Shown here: positions 8,001-16,277 of the stretch, piece after piece
Numbering within the stretch: the stretch's first letter is position 1
Layout: each line of letters starts with the position of its first letter
Origin: Paenibacillus taichungensis
GTDB taxonomy: Bacteria; Bacillota; Bacilli; Paenibacillales; Paenibacillaceae
Reading direction: 5' to 3'
Length of the DNA: 64,000 bases
Assembly (NCBI RefSeq): GCF_003287275.1
Contig: NZ_QEVW01000014.1
Span: 488,121-552,120, forward strand
Program-made: the position numbers and the translations under genes
The notes under the pieces: model-generated
The model's database searches: none
Told to the model about the DNA's origin: nothing
What the model saw: the letters and a program-made list of their open reading frames with translations, nothing else

Positions 8001-9401
8001 CTAATTTACAGGTTTGATATCAAAGAAGTCCAGTTCTCCATAGCCTTCACCTTTGGAGAAACGAATTTTGTTCACACCAGCCTTTAGCTGAACTCTCGCT
8101 GTAGACAGTCCCCAGTTCTCCCATCCCTTATTCGTAATGTAGAAAGGACTGGATATGCCTCCATTCACACTTAGCAACAGGTTGGACCAGTTACCGCCTG
8201 TTGTGCCATTCGCTGTCCTCGCCAGTAGAATATACGGGCCCGCAGTTGCTGCATTAACGTTAAATTCTACATAGCTGTCCGCCGTATCGATATGACCGGC
8301 TTTCATATTGCCTGAACCAGAAGGACTCTGGGATGCATAAGCGATCCCTCCAAAAGCTCCCTCTTCTCCTTCATATCGAACGATTGATTTCTCTCCCGAA
8401 GGTAGAGCAATAGGTGCGTTGGGATTCACCGGTGTACCCAAGTTCGGGGTATTGTCGGCATTCCAGGTGAACTTCTGTAAACGAATTTCACGATTCCATC
8501 CGGAATTATTGAATTTCGCTGTATGGTACATGATCCAGTCCTCAGTCCCATCAGGCGATTTCGTAAAGGAATGATGACCCGGACCATACAAGCCGTTCCC
8601 CGATTGGAAGATAGGCTGACTGCGCTTGTTCCATGATGCCGGATTCAGCAAATTGCTTGAGGCGTTGGCGGTAATAAGCCCCAGACAATAATCATTGGTC
8701 CAGCTGCCACTTGCCGAATACACAAGATTGATGACACCGTTTCGAACGATCACCTGCGGTCCTTCATTTACATTCGGGGAATGATTGGTTTCCCAGGCGT
8801 ACGTTGGTCGCGAAATCTCCACACGATTCGAATCGATGGTCCAGGGATTACTCATATGGGCAATGTACAGATTCTGCCTAACATTCGTATCTCCTTCCCA
8901 GCCCGACCAGATGAAGTAGAGCTGTCCGTTCACCTGTAATACCGTCCCATCGATAGCCCACTTGTTGGTGGGATCCGTAATCCGTCCTTTGTATTGCCAG
9001 GTTCCCTGTGTGGGGTCAGCTGACGTATTTTCCATGACATACATGCGGTGATTGACGTTGTCTCCATCATCCTTGGCATAATAGATGTACCATGCACCAT
9101 TGATGTAATGAAGCTCTGGAGCCCAGATGCCGCAGCAACCCGTATTCACCACAGTGGTTGGAGCCGCATCAATGGTTGTTAATTGAGCTGACTTCCAGAT
9201 GGTAACGTTGTCACCAGTTGTTTTGGTGAAATAATAAAATCCGTCAGTGTGCTTGTAGACCCAAGGATCTGCTCCATCCTGCATCACGACATTGTAGAAG
9301 TTATTCTGAACGGTCGCTGCATGCGTCGTCTGTCCCATTGGGAAAATAAGAAATGCACATAAGGCCAGCAACAATTTGTTCCTGTAATTCATTATTTTCA
9401 T
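8001..9401 (-). CDS. secreted GH43 glycosidase with C-terminal CBM6/35-like module
   Basis: 466 residues. A signal peptide (KLLLALCAFLIFPMGQTTHA) ends near residue 29. A five-bladed beta-propeller of glycoside hydrolase family 43 follows: catalytic base Asp in DGADPWV, pKa-modulating Asp in KWAIDGTVL and acid Glu in VNEGPQV. Residues about 340-466 (RYEGEEGAFGG to ELDFFDIKP) form a beta-sandwich carbohydrate-binding module of the CBM6/35 type. It is probably an exo-acting alpha-L-arabinofuranosidase releasing arabinose from plant arabinan or arabinoxylan outside the cell; xylosidase cannot be excluded. GGGAG lies 11 nt before the ATG. It follows the GH2 gene by 56 nt and shares its transcript. 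The cytoplasmic GH43 at 11616-12566 is a shorter paralogue. Confidence 0.92.
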   Translation of the reverse strand: MKIMNYRNKLLLALCAFLIFPMGQTTHAATVQNNFYNVVMQDGADPWVYKHTDGFYYFTKTTGDNVTIWKSAQLTTIDAAPTTVVNTGCCGIWAPELHYINGAWYIYYAKDDGDNVNHRMYVMENTSADPTQGTWQYKGRITDPTNKWAIDGTVLQVNGQLYFIWSGWEGDTNVRQNLYIAHMSNPWTIDSNRVEISRPTYAWETNHSPNVNEGPQVIVRNGVINLVYSASGSWTNDYCLGLITANASSNLLNPASWNKRSQPIFQSGNGLYGPGHHSFTKSPDGTEDWIMYHTAKFNNSGWNREIRLQKFTWNADNTPNLGTPVNPNAPIALPSGEKSIVRYEGEEGAFGGIAYASQSPSGSGNMKAGHIDTADSYVEFNVNAATAGPYILLARTANGTTGGNWSNLLLSVNGGISSPFYITNKGWENWGLSTARVQLKAGVNKIRFSKGEGYGELDFFDIKPVN

Positions 9402-9457
9402 CTACAGCCACGCTCCCTATAGGATTATGAATCATGCGCGCACCTGACCTGCAACGT

Positions 9458-11212
9458 TCAATCTTCGATGGCAGCCTTGCGGGTATTAATGCGACGAATC
9501 GTTTCCGGGTCGAATTTGGGACGGCGGTCATAGGTGTACAGTCCGTTCACTTCCTGTTCCACATCGTATAGCTGGGTATAACAAAAACCAAACATCTTTG
9601 GATGGTCCAGCAGGACATTGGTTAGTCCCTCATAACGTGCAATGAAAGCTTCTTCGGATTGTGGTCTGTCCCCGTAGCCCCAAGCTTTCTCATCTTGCTG
9701 ATCCGGATTCCACCAGATACCGCCATACTCGCTAATAAAATAAGGCTGCCCTTCATACGTCTGCCGCTCCGGAAACGTATTGAATACTTCCCCGCCGCTT
9801 TTCATCGGTTCATATCTGGCCCGGAACGTTTCCGGGTTCTGATCATAGTCATGCAAATCGAAGATATCTGTCACCACATGAAAGTTGCCGCTGGTGTCAA
9901 TGACAGGACGAGTCGGGTCCATACGTTTAGTCATCTCATAGACAACGCGGAGCACATCGTTATCCTGCCGGGTTCCATCGCGATCCCACGTTTCATTGAA
10001 CGGACACCAGCCGATAAGCGATGGATGATTGAAGTCACGTTCCATGCCTTCCATCCATTCCGGCAGGAACCGTGCGAGACTTTCGGCTGTTGTAATATCC
10101 TGTCCCCAGTTGGCGTGTTCTCCCCAAACCAGGTAACCAAGCTGATCAGCCCAATACAGGAAACGCGGTTCAAACATCTTTTCGTGCAATCTCGCTCCAT
10201 TAAAGCCAAGTCCCATGGAGATCTCGATGTCCTTGCGCAGATCATCGTCGCTAGGTGCCGTGTAGATCCCATCCGGGTAAAAGCCCTGATCCAGCACGAG
10301 CCGCTGAAAAACAGATTTGTCATTGATGCGAAAAGCCATGCCATCCAACCTCACTGTCCGCAGTCCGAAATATGAGTCAACCGTATCTCTGGTCTGATTC
10401 TGCCCATGCAGCTTCAGTTCCAAGTCATACAGTTTGGCGTTCCCCGGCTCCCATAAGTGGATTTCGGATAATGGAATAGTAAGCTTCACAGCAGGTCCAT
10501 GAACAACCACTGTTGCGGACCCTACATCCTGGCCGTCAAAGCGGGCAATTGCAGCCAGCTCCCCTCCAGCAGCGTTACCGCATATTTTCAGGTCCAGGTG
10601 CACACAAGCATTATCCGGATCAGCGGCGACTTTCATGTCAGAGAGATACACCTCTGGCACCTGCTCCAGCCACACCGTTTGCCAGATGCCGGTCGTCCGC
10701 GTGTAATCACAGCCATGCGAGTGGAATCGTTCGCTCTGTTTCCCTCGCGGCTGAAGTCCAGAACGCACATCGTCTTCGGCATAGACCGTGACCACATTCG
10801 CCCCTGGCGAAACATGGGATGTGATGTCCAAATGGAATGGCGAATAGCCTCCCCGATGCCTGCCAGCGGCTTTTCCGTTGACCCAGATCTCGGCTTCGTA
10901 ATCAACAGCGCCAAAATGAAGCAAAATGCGTCCATTCATCCAGGTTTCCGGGATCGAGAATTCCCGTTTGTACCATACTGCCGCCATAAAATCGGTATAG
11001 GCCACTCCGGACAGCTTACTCTCTGGACAAAACGGAACAGTGATTGTTCCTGAGAGGGGATGTTCGGACTGCTCATAACCGCGTTCTTTCCCACTTTTGC
11101 CATGATCCATTTCGAACTGCCAAGTTCCGTTCAGATTGATCCAATTACTTCGTACCCATTGAGGCCGGGGATACTCAGGGCGTGGGATTGGTTTCAACTT
11201 TTGTTCATTCAT
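9458..11212 (-). CDS. GH2 family glycosidase (beta-galactosidase/beta-glucuronidase type)
   Basis: 584 residues, no signal peptide, so cytoplasmic. Domain order is that of GH2: N-terminal jelly roll (about 18-185, with WYKREFSIP and IWVNGKAAGRHRGGY), immunoglobulin-like domain (186-290) and a TIM barrel. The acid/base Glu lies in GWCPFNETWD (about E407) and the nucleophile Glu in YFISEYGG (about E495). It is shorter than LacZ, closer to the compact beta-galactosidase/glucuronidase subgroups; the exact sugar is unknown, though the GH43 neighbours suggest side-chain removal from pectic arabinogalactan. The ATG at 11212 is 10 nt after AGGAG; an in-frame TTG two codons earlier is too close. Its promoter is overlapped by a consensus cre site. 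Confidence 0.93.
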   Translation of the reverse strand: MNEQKLKPIPRPEYPRPQWVRSNWINLNGTWQFEMDHGKSGKERGYEQSEHPLSGTITVPFCPESKLSGVAYTDFMAAVWYKREFSIPETWMNGRILLHFGAVDYEAEIWVNGKAAGRHRGGYSPFHLDITSHVSPGANVVTVYAEDDVRSGLQPRGKQSERFHSHGCDYTRTTGIWQTVWLEQVPEVYLSDMKVAADPDNACVHLDLKICGNAAGGELAAIARFDGQDVGSATVVVHGPAVKLTIPLSEIHLWEPGNAKLYDLELKLHGQNQTRDTVDSYFGLRTVRLDGMAFRINDKSVFQRLVLDQGFYPDGIYTAPSDDDLRKDIEISMGLGFNGARLHEKMFEPRFLYWADQLGYLVWGEHANWGQDITTAESLARFLPEWMEGMERDFNHPSLIGWCPFNETWDRDGTRQDNDVLRVVYEMTKRMDPTRPVIDTSGNFHVVTDIFDLHDYDQNPETFRARYEPMKSGGEVFNTFPERQTYEGQPYFISEYGGIWWNPDQQDEKAWGYGDRPQSEEAFIARYEGLTNVLLDHPKMFGFCYTQLYDVEQEVNGLYTYDRRPKFDPETIRRINTRKAAIED

Positions 11213-11315
11213 CTGCAAATCACTCCTATTAGCCTTTGGTTGAACCGATGTATACCATCAGTATTGGAATGGTGGACACAACAATGGTGCAATATTTGTT
11301 CTGTATTTGAATCAA

Positions 11316-11344
11316 AGTATAATTACACAATAATTAGATGTAAA
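11316..11344 (-). promoter_or_regulatory. sigma-A promoter of GH2-GH43 operon
   Basis: Minus-strand TTTACA (11339-11344), 17-nt spacer, TATACT (11316-11321). The predicted transcript start near 11309 leaves an about 97-nt leader before the GH2 ATG. The -35 box lies inside the cre site. Confidence 0.75.
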
Positions 11345-11352
11345 CGTTTTCA
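11339..11352. promoter_or_regulatory. cre site (CcpA operator) overlapping the GH2 promoter
   Basis: TGTAAACGTTTTCA matches the consensus TGWAANCGNTNWCA at every position. It covers the -35 hexamer, so CcpA binding would block RNA polymerase: carbon catabolite repression of the downstream glycosidase operon (inference from position). Confidence 0.82.
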
Positions 11353-11615
11353 ATTTATTTTCTTGTAATAAAATATATCTAATATTCTTGCTTTTTTTCC
11401 CTTCAAACAGCATGGGAAAGTTGATTACATCACTGATAAACACCGTCGAACCGCTGTTAATGCGCAGTATAATTCTATTTAAAGCTAACATGAACACAGC
11501 CTTCTTCATCTCATGACAACATACATTTTCACCGTAGCGTTTATCTATTCCCTCTTTAATTACAAAATAATTGTAACTATAGGCATACTCATCCACTATT
11601 CTCGAGTCTTATGTC

Positions 11616-12566
11616 TTACTCTCCCGATGGAACTTGGAGCGCATGATCATCGCTGAAAGGTATACCAAAATCAGGTGTTCCATCCCTGTTCCATTCAAAT
11701 TTTTGAATGCGCGTTGCCCTTAAACCGGTATCTGCACCCGCCGCAGGAAGGGCATGAAATACGATCCAATCCTCCATACCATCCGGTGACGTTGTGAAGC
11801 TATTGTGTCCTGTGGCATATACTCCATTTTCCACACTTTTCCGAAAAACGGGCTGCGGGGATTTGGTCCATGATGAAGTCAGCATCGGATCATCCTCTTC
11901 ATTCATGGTTAATATGCCAAGTGCATAATCTTCTGACCAGGTTGTGCTGGCCGAGAAAATCAGAAAAACCCGTCCATTGCGATGCAGCGTAACCGGACCT
12001 TCATTAATGGCCATTCCGCCTTGCTTTTCCCACGAAAAGGTTGGAGCCGTTAACAGCACATGGTCGCCTGTCAGAGAGTAAGGGTTAGACATCCGCATAA
12101 TATAGATCGCTGATCCATAGTCCGGAAAATGACCGTAGCCTGCGTACAGAAAATAGAGCTGACCATCCAGTTTCAGCACGGTACCATCCAAACCAGGGAC
12201 AGGAGTGTCCAGAGCACCCTTCCATACCCACTCGCCATCCAGTGGATTCGGGCTTTCATTCTCCAGCACGCAAATCCGCCGTGAATCGTCCCCTCCCCCA
12301 TCATTGGCCGTATAGTATATGTACCATTTCCCATTCAAAAAATGGATTTCCGGTGCCCACAAATGATGGCTGTAACGCCCTCCAGGCTCCGGTGACCAAA
12401 TGATTTTCCGAGTCCCTTCATTAATTTGCGATAATCGAGGGGACTGAATAAGCTCCAGATAATTAGAGCGTGTGCGCATAAAATAATAATTGCCATCGGA
12501 GTGCCTATAGACCCAAGGGTCTGCGGACTGCAACGCCACCGGGTTACAAAATGTACTGGTTGTCAT
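11616..12566 (-). CDS. cytoplasmic GH43 glycosidase
   Basis: 316 residues, no signal peptide. GH43 five-bladed propeller with base Asp in QSADPWVYRH, middle Asp in VPGLDGTVLK and acid Glu in AINEGPVTL. It aligns block by block with the catalytic part of the secreted GH43 at 8001-9401 (LWAPEIHFLNGKWYIYYT versus IWAPELHYINGAWYIYYA) and even ends at the same PSGE where that protein passes into its binding module, so the two are paralogues, one lacking the export signal and the CBM. It probably acts on oligosaccharides taken up from outside, as an alpha-L-arabinofuranosidase. The ATG is preceded by GGGAGAGATAAGAA. It has its own promoter with a cre-like element. Confidence 0.9.
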   Translation of the reverse strand: MTTSTFCNPVALQSADPWVYRHSDGNYYFMRTRSNYLELIQSPRLSQINEGTRKIIWSPEPGGRYSHHLWAPEIHFLNGKWYIYYTANDGGGDDSRRICVLENESPNPLDGEWVWKGALDTPVPGLDGTVLKLDGQLYFLYAGYGHFPDYGSAIYIMRMSNPYSLTGDHVLLTAPTFSWEKQGGMAINEGPVTLHRNGRVFLIFSASTTWSEDYALGILTMNEEDDPMLTSSWTKSPQPVFRKSVENGVYATGHNSFTTSPDGMEDWIVFHALPAAGADTGLRATRIQKFEWNRDGTPDFGIPFSDDHALQVPSGE

Positions 12567-12600
12567 TTCTTATCTCTCCCTTCATGTCATGCTATTTTCT

Positions 12601-12629
12601 ATTATCTGGCAGGATTGGTTTGCGGACAA
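12601..12629 (-). promoter_or_regulatory. promoter of cytoplasmic GH43
   Basis: TTGTCC (12624-12629), 17-nt spacer, GATAAT (12601-12606) on the minus strand, about 35 nt before the ATG. Confidence 0.6.
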
Positions 12630-12632
12630 TTG

Positions 12633-12646
12633 TGAAAACGCTTTAA
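12633..12646. promoter_or_regulatory. cre-like site upstream of cytoplasmic GH43
   Basis: TGAAAACGCTTTAA differs from the cre consensus only at position 13. It lies 3 nt upstream of the -35 box. The similar arrangement at the GH2 promoter supports a role in catabolite control. Confidence 0.6.
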
Positions 12647-12690
12647 TTTGGTTGTAAAAAAAGACAACCTTCAAGCGATTTCGTCGGTCG

Positions 12691-12717
12691 AAAAAAAACG
12701 TCCTCAAGACGGTTTTT
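12691..12717 (-). terminator. terminator after AraC regulator
   Basis: On the minus strand ACCGTC-TTGA-GGACG is followed by eight T. Short 4-5 bp stem, 12 nt after the AraC stop at 12730. Confidence 0.65.
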
Positions 12718-12729
12718 CCTATTGGAGCT

Positions 12730-13578
12730 TTACTGAATGTTCTGCATCCGCCATTCAAGTGGGGTGACTCCTACAGATCTGACAAAATAATCATAAAATC
12801 GGCTGGACGAGGTGAACCCTACTTCCGAAGATATCCTTTCAACCGCTTTGTTGGTTTGTTGTAACAGTCGTTTGGCTTCCATTAAACGAAGATTGATAAT
12901 GTACTGCTTTGGAGAAACCCCCACCGTTTCTGTGAATTTCTTTCGCAGATTGCTCTCCGACAGAAAGTGTCGGGAGGCCAATTCACTAACCGTAATCGGC
13001 GTGTAGTAAGACGAATGGATCTCTTTCAGTACTTCCTGAATGATGCCTTGAACCATTGGATCTTTAACAGCATGAGAAGCATTGACTGAGCAATTCCGCT
13101 GGAACAGTAGCAGTGCAGTCTCCAGCGCTAGACGGATTAAATGACTGGAGTCAATACTCTGCTTGTCTTCGGAACGCCATTCCTTTTCTAATTCGGACAA
13201 ACTGATATCTGCCCAGCGAAGACTGTCTTGATTGAGATGGGCAAGCTGAATGCGATTCCTCTGATGCTCCTGCCCATGGAAGAGATATCGACAATGCACG
13301 GGCAAGGAGTCATGGTAATAATGTACGGAAATGCCCTGCCATGGCTCGGTACAGACATAACCGTGATACAGCTCTGGCGGGATCATAATGAGGTCACCTG
13401 CAACCACTTTGACATTCTGCTCTGGTGAACTATAATACCCTTCTCCATCCAGTATAAGTGTCAATTCATCATAGGCATGTGAATGGGATTTGAATAAACC
13501 TTCACCCTGCTCCAGATGAAACAAGTTCGGTTTAAAACGCTCGATACTCACGATAAATGAAGTATCGTTATTTGGCAT
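12730..13578 (-). CDS. AraC-family transcriptional regulator of the glycosidase locus
   Basis: 282 residues. An N-terminal cupin sugar-sensing domain (SHSHAYDELTLILDGEGYY, IPPELYHGY) and a C-terminal pair of helix-turn-helix motifs at about 180-280 (ITVSELASRHFLSESNLRKKF; VERISSEVGFTSSSRFYDYFVRSVGVTPLEWR). AraC proteins of this architecture activate sugar-utilisation genes. The frame is open eight codons further, but AAGGA lies 8 nt before the ATG at 13578 and gives an 11-nt overlap with the ArsR-like gene upstream, so the two are cotranscribed. The direct neighbours are the GH43 and GH2 genes, the likely targets (inference). Confidence 0.9.
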   Translation of the reverse strand: MPNNDTSFIVSIERFKPNLFHLEQGEGLFKSHSHAYDELTLILDGEGYYSSPEQNVKVVAGDLIMIPPELYHGYVCTEPWQGISVHYYHDSLPVHCRYLFHGQEHQRNRIQLAHLNQDSLRWADISLSELEKEWRSEDKQSIDSSHLIRLALETALLLFQRNCSVNASHAVKDPMVQGIIQEVLKEIHSSYYTPITVSELASRHFLSESNLRKKFTETVGVSPKQYIINLRLMEAKRLLQQTNKAVERISSEVGFTSSSRFYDYFVRSVGVTPLEWRMQNIQ

Positions 13579-14527
13579 ATCTCGCATCCTTATCACCCGC
13601 ATTCATGGTATACCTTACCTGCATAATAATGTTCTGTTCATGGTCCCCGAACTCATTGCCAAACAGGTTCATGCCTCCCTGATGCCTGGCATCCGGATGG
13701 ATTCCAATGCGTAATCTTAACTTGGGTTTATCCTCAAGATGAAGATCTGACAGGGACACATCCGAAATTTTCTCCTTGTCCAGCATGGTCTGGTTGCTGT
13801 CCACACGCCATTTTTTGAGAATACCGTATTGAGTGGAACCATCAGACCACCATACCGGATTCAGTTTACCACGACGGTCGCCCAAATCTCCGGGACTAGT
13901 CCACATCCCGATCTCAGTACCATTCACCCAAACGGAAATATCCGAGGGCCAATCATTGTTATAGGTCGCTACTTCAGAACAGATTTCCATGGACAATTCC
14001 AAAGCTTCAATCGTTGCACCTTGCGGAATATCCATAGGAAGTAAATATTCCAAATACCCTTTTGCCAACCAGATGATTTGAGCATCAATATGCTTGGGAT
14101 GATAGAAGCTTGCCGGGTCGTCTTCCTTCAAAATCATATCCTCCGTACTCGCCATGCCGCATGTCGGCGCAACTTCACAGTCGCTGTAATGCCCTATCGG
14201 CATCTGCACTTCATAGATATTGGTATCCCGTGCGGGAAAGGAATTCACCCGATCAAGGGCAATATGAATATCATCATAATTGCGGCTGCAAACCTTCATG
14301 GCCCCGCGAGAGGCCGGGAGCATCTCCGTATGTATTAAATGGGCTGCCTCCAGCACTTTAATATGGTTGGCTACCGTTGAGACCGGCAGGTTAAGTGCTT
14401 CTGCAATTTCAATAATGTTTAATTTGTTGGAATTAAGAAGCTGGAGAATGTCTATCCGGGAACGAGTCGACAAAGCGTGGGTTACAGTTACCAGTTTTTC
14501 CGGGTCATTAAAGCTGAGTTCCAGCAC
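13568..14527 (-). CDS. ArsR-like winged-helix regulator with large C-terminal domain
   Basis: 319 residues. Residues 10-85 are an ArsR-type winged helix (TRSRIDILQLLNSNKLNIIEIAEALNLPVSTVANHIKVLEAAHLI). The remaining 230 residues are unusual for ArsR proteins: a region with ALELSMEICSEV, DISVWVNGTEIGMWTSPGDLGDRRG and LRLRIGIHPDARHQGGMNLFG resembles a beta-rich ligand-binding module. I recognise this as a combination found near glycoside hydrolases in paenibacilli but cannot name the C-terminal family with certainty. The start is GTG with AAAGGAG 9 nt upstream. It is the first gene of a two-gene regulator operon; a metal-sensing Cys cluster is absent, so a sugar or glycan ligand is more likely than a metal. 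Confidence 0.8.
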   Translation of the reverse strand: MLELSFNDPEKLVTVTHALSTRSRIDILQLLNSNKLNIIEIAEALNLPVSTVANHIKVLEAAHLIHTEMLPASRGAMKVCSRNYDDIHIALDRVNSFPARDTNIYEVQMPIGHYSDCEVAPTCGMASTEDMILKEDDPASFYHPKHIDAQIIWLAKGYLEYLLPMDIPQGATIEALELSMEICSEVATYNNDWPSDISVWVNGTEIGMWTSPGDLGDRRGKLNPVWWSDGSTQYGILKKWRVDSNQTMLDKEKISDVSLSDLHLEDKPKLRLRIGIHPDARHQGGMNLFGNEFGDHEQNIIMQVRYTMNAGDKDARYAK

Positions 14528-14715
14528 GTGTTTGCTCTCCTTTGGAAAATATTAATTTAAAATAATTCTACTGAATAAGAGGAATAAACACAATGTTGCC
14601 ATGCTTAATCAAGCTTCCGAAAGAAATCATTTGAGAACATTTTCCACGTAATCTTTCTTATGGTAAAGGCAATGAATAGAAGTAATCTGCATTTCTTGCG
14701 AAAGGAAGGATATAC

Positions 14716-14991
14716 GTGATAAGCGAAATCAATAGCTGGATCAGACATATTGCTTCTAACTATATATTGATTATTGCGGCTGCTGTTATGTTCTTCGCAA
14801 TTAAGGCTGTAATTGGATTTTATACCTATAAGCATTACAACAAACAATTGGACCATCTTCACCATAAAATCGATCTGCTCATCAAGGAACAGCAGCTTCT
14901 CGCTCAGCGTTTTTCCGTCCCTAACACAAACCAAGATATGACGCAAAAAGAAGACCACTTCGAGCATTCATCGCAAACGCCTCTAATGTGA
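14716..14991 (+). CDS. small membrane-anchored coiled-coil protein, unknown
   Basis: 91 residues and one of few plus-strand genes here. The start is GTG (14716), with AAAGGA 9 nt upstream. One transmembrane helix (residues about 16-37, NYILIIAAAVMFFAIKAVIGF) is followed by a heptad-like helix (KHYNKQLDHLHHKIDLLIKEQQ) and a polar tail. The composition and ribosome binding site favour it over the longer frame on the opposite strand. No family recognised; it could be an accessory subunit or a small stress protein. Confidence 0.65.
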   Translation: MISEINSWIRHIASNYILIIAAAVMFFAIKAVIGFYTYKHYNKQLDHLHHKIDLLIKEQQLLAQRFSVPNTNQDMTQKEDHFEHSSQTPLM

Positions 14992-15033
14992 TCTTCTCAT
15001 ATGATATTTATGGTTACTCTTGCATTTCACTCT

Positions 15034-15672
15034 CTACTCTGTTACGTAAACAGCTTTTTTGTCATACGTATGATCATTTGCCAGCTTAAGCATAAATTCA
15101 GCCAAATGACTTCGGGACAGCTTCAGCTTGCGTGAGTTATCCCCATGAATCTCTGCCTCATGAATATAGTTTCCATTGTAAACATCTGATGTAAGAACCG
15201 GAGGTTGAATCAAAACCCAATTGAGCTTGCTGCTGGTGATGATTGCATCCTTTTCCCGGTGATCGCGAAGCAAGTTCGTCATGAATGTTGGGATGATGTA
15301 CTTGTATAAAAAGCCCAGTTTCCCTGCGTCTGGATGAACACCGATAAAGGATACGTGAATGAGTTTCCCGGTATCGTTATTCTCCGCTGCCCGCACGATG
15401 TTCTTCATGGCATCAATCAAAGGCAAGTCCCTTTTAAACATTCCTTTGGCACCCAACACTGAAAAAACAGCATCATATTTCTCCTTGCTCAGCACATCGT
15501 TGATATCCGAATAACGTGTTGCCTCACCCTTCTCTACGTTCAGATTACGATGTGACACACTAATCTTGGATGGATTTCTAACAAATGCAGTAACTGTATG
15601 GCCTGCTTCCAGTGCTCGTAACATCAGCTCATTTCCTGTTCTTCCGGTTGCCCCAAAAATAATGATATTCAT
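15034..15672 (-). CDS. NAD(P)-binding NmrA/SDR-like oxidoreductase
   Basis: 212 residues. N-terminal Rossmann motif MNIIIFGATGRTGNELMLRAL (GxTGxxG) followed by a second strand VTAFVRNPSKI, typical of the NmrA-like/atypical SDR group (flavin-reductase-like and anti-sigma-like members). The usual SDR YxxxK pair is not evident, so it may act as a redox sensor or NAD(P)H-dependent quinone-type reductase. AAGGAG is 9 nt before the ATG at 15672; the longer open frame upstream belongs to the ArsR gene. The regulator stop TGA lies 4 nt before this ATG, so the pair is translationally coupled and the regulator probably controls it. Confidence 0.88.
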   Translation of the reverse strand: MNIIIFGATGRTGNELMLRALEAGHTVTAFVRNPSKISVSHRNLNVEKGEATRYSDINDVLSKEKYDAVFSVLGAKGMFKRDLPLIDAMKNIVRAAENNDTGKLIHVSFIGVHPDAGKLGFLYKYIIPTFMTNLLRDHREKDAIITSSKLNWVLIQPPVLTSDVYNGNYIHEAEIHGDNSRKLKLSRSHLAEFMLKLANDHTYDKKAVYVTE

Positions 15673-15676
15673 ATAC

Positions 15677-16042
15677 TCACTCTCCTTCGGACGATCCGTC
15701 CTGAAATTCATGAAGAAATGCTTCAATATTGCCAAAAAGTTTCCTAAGCTTCGAGAAATCACTTCTCGTAATATCCAGAAAATAAAAATTCATGGTGCCT
15801 TCCCGACTCACTTCAATGAGATTTGCATCTTTTAATATCTTCAGGTGATGGGAGACCGCTGGACGAGATAAATTGGTCTGTTTGGCCAGGTCCCCCACAC
15901 GGATTCCTCGATCACTATCTATTTCACTCTGAATTAATGCCATAATAATGGACTGACGTGTCTGATCTCCAATAGCAACCAGTGCTTGTTGACAATCATT
16001 AAATTCACTTGCCAATCTTTTCATGCGATCCTGTTTAGCCAT
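15677..16042 (-). CDS. ArsR/MarR-like winged-helix repressor
   Basis: 121 residues. Winged helix with ALVAIGDQTRQSIIMALIQ, IRVGDLAKQTNLSRPAVSHHLKILKDANLIEVSREGTMNFYFL, the ArsR-family pattern. There is no Cys-based metal site (a single Cys in the N-terminal helix), so it is probably not a metal sensor. It is coupled to the NmrA-like reductase, as are many redox- or aldehyde-responsive repressors. The region upstream contains AAATATTCATTGGG-like AT-rich half sites but no operator I can define. Confidence 0.88.
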   Translation of the reverse strand: MAKQDRMKRLASEFNDCQQALVAIGDQTRQSIIMALIQSEIDSDRGIRVGDLAKQTNLSRPAVSHHLKILKDANLIEVSREGTMNFYFLDITRSDFSKLRKLFGNIEAFLHEFQDGSSEGE

Positions 16043-16203
16043 GAACCTTCCCCTCTGTCGAATGGTTTAATTCTATGAACCATCCTAGCACAAAAAACAA
16101 TGAAATATTCATTGGGAAAGATAATCGAGACGAATGAATGAAGGCTCCACTATTTAAAATGAAAACAACTCGCCAACATTTCAGAAAATGACCTGAACGT
16201 TAT

Positions 16204-16248
16204 AAAAGCCGTAGATCGGATGCTATAAGCATCAAATCTACGGCTTTT
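16204..16248. terminator. bidirectional terminator between ArsR gene and P450 gene
   Basis: AAAAGCCGTAGAT (16204-16216) pairs with ATCTACGGCTTTT (16236-16248), with an internal GATGC/GCATC hairpin. On the minus strand it follows the P450 stop by 30 nt. Confidence 0.85.
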
Positions 16249-16277
16249 GTTATTTGGACTATATGATAGTTATCTTC

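Larger units (their letters stand above)
11219..11615 (-). other. 397-nt AT-rich intergenic region between GH2 and GH43 genes
   Basis: It holds the GH2 promoter and cre site (annotated separately) in its left half. The right half contains a 94-codon frame at 11312-11596 without a ribosome binding site and overlapping the promoter, which I do not accept as a gene. No clear terminator for the GH43 gene that ends at 11616 was found. Confidence 0.7.

Noticed and set aside
11312..11596. 94-codon minus-strand frame between GH2 and GH43 genes
   Set aside because: It covers the GH2 promoter and cre site, has no ribosome binding site and a composition typical of AT-rich noncoding DNA.
14605..14967. 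120-codon minus-strand frame opposite the small membrane protein
   Set aside because: Lacks a ribosome binding site, and the plus-strand frame has a good one plus a transmembrane/coiled-coil pattern.
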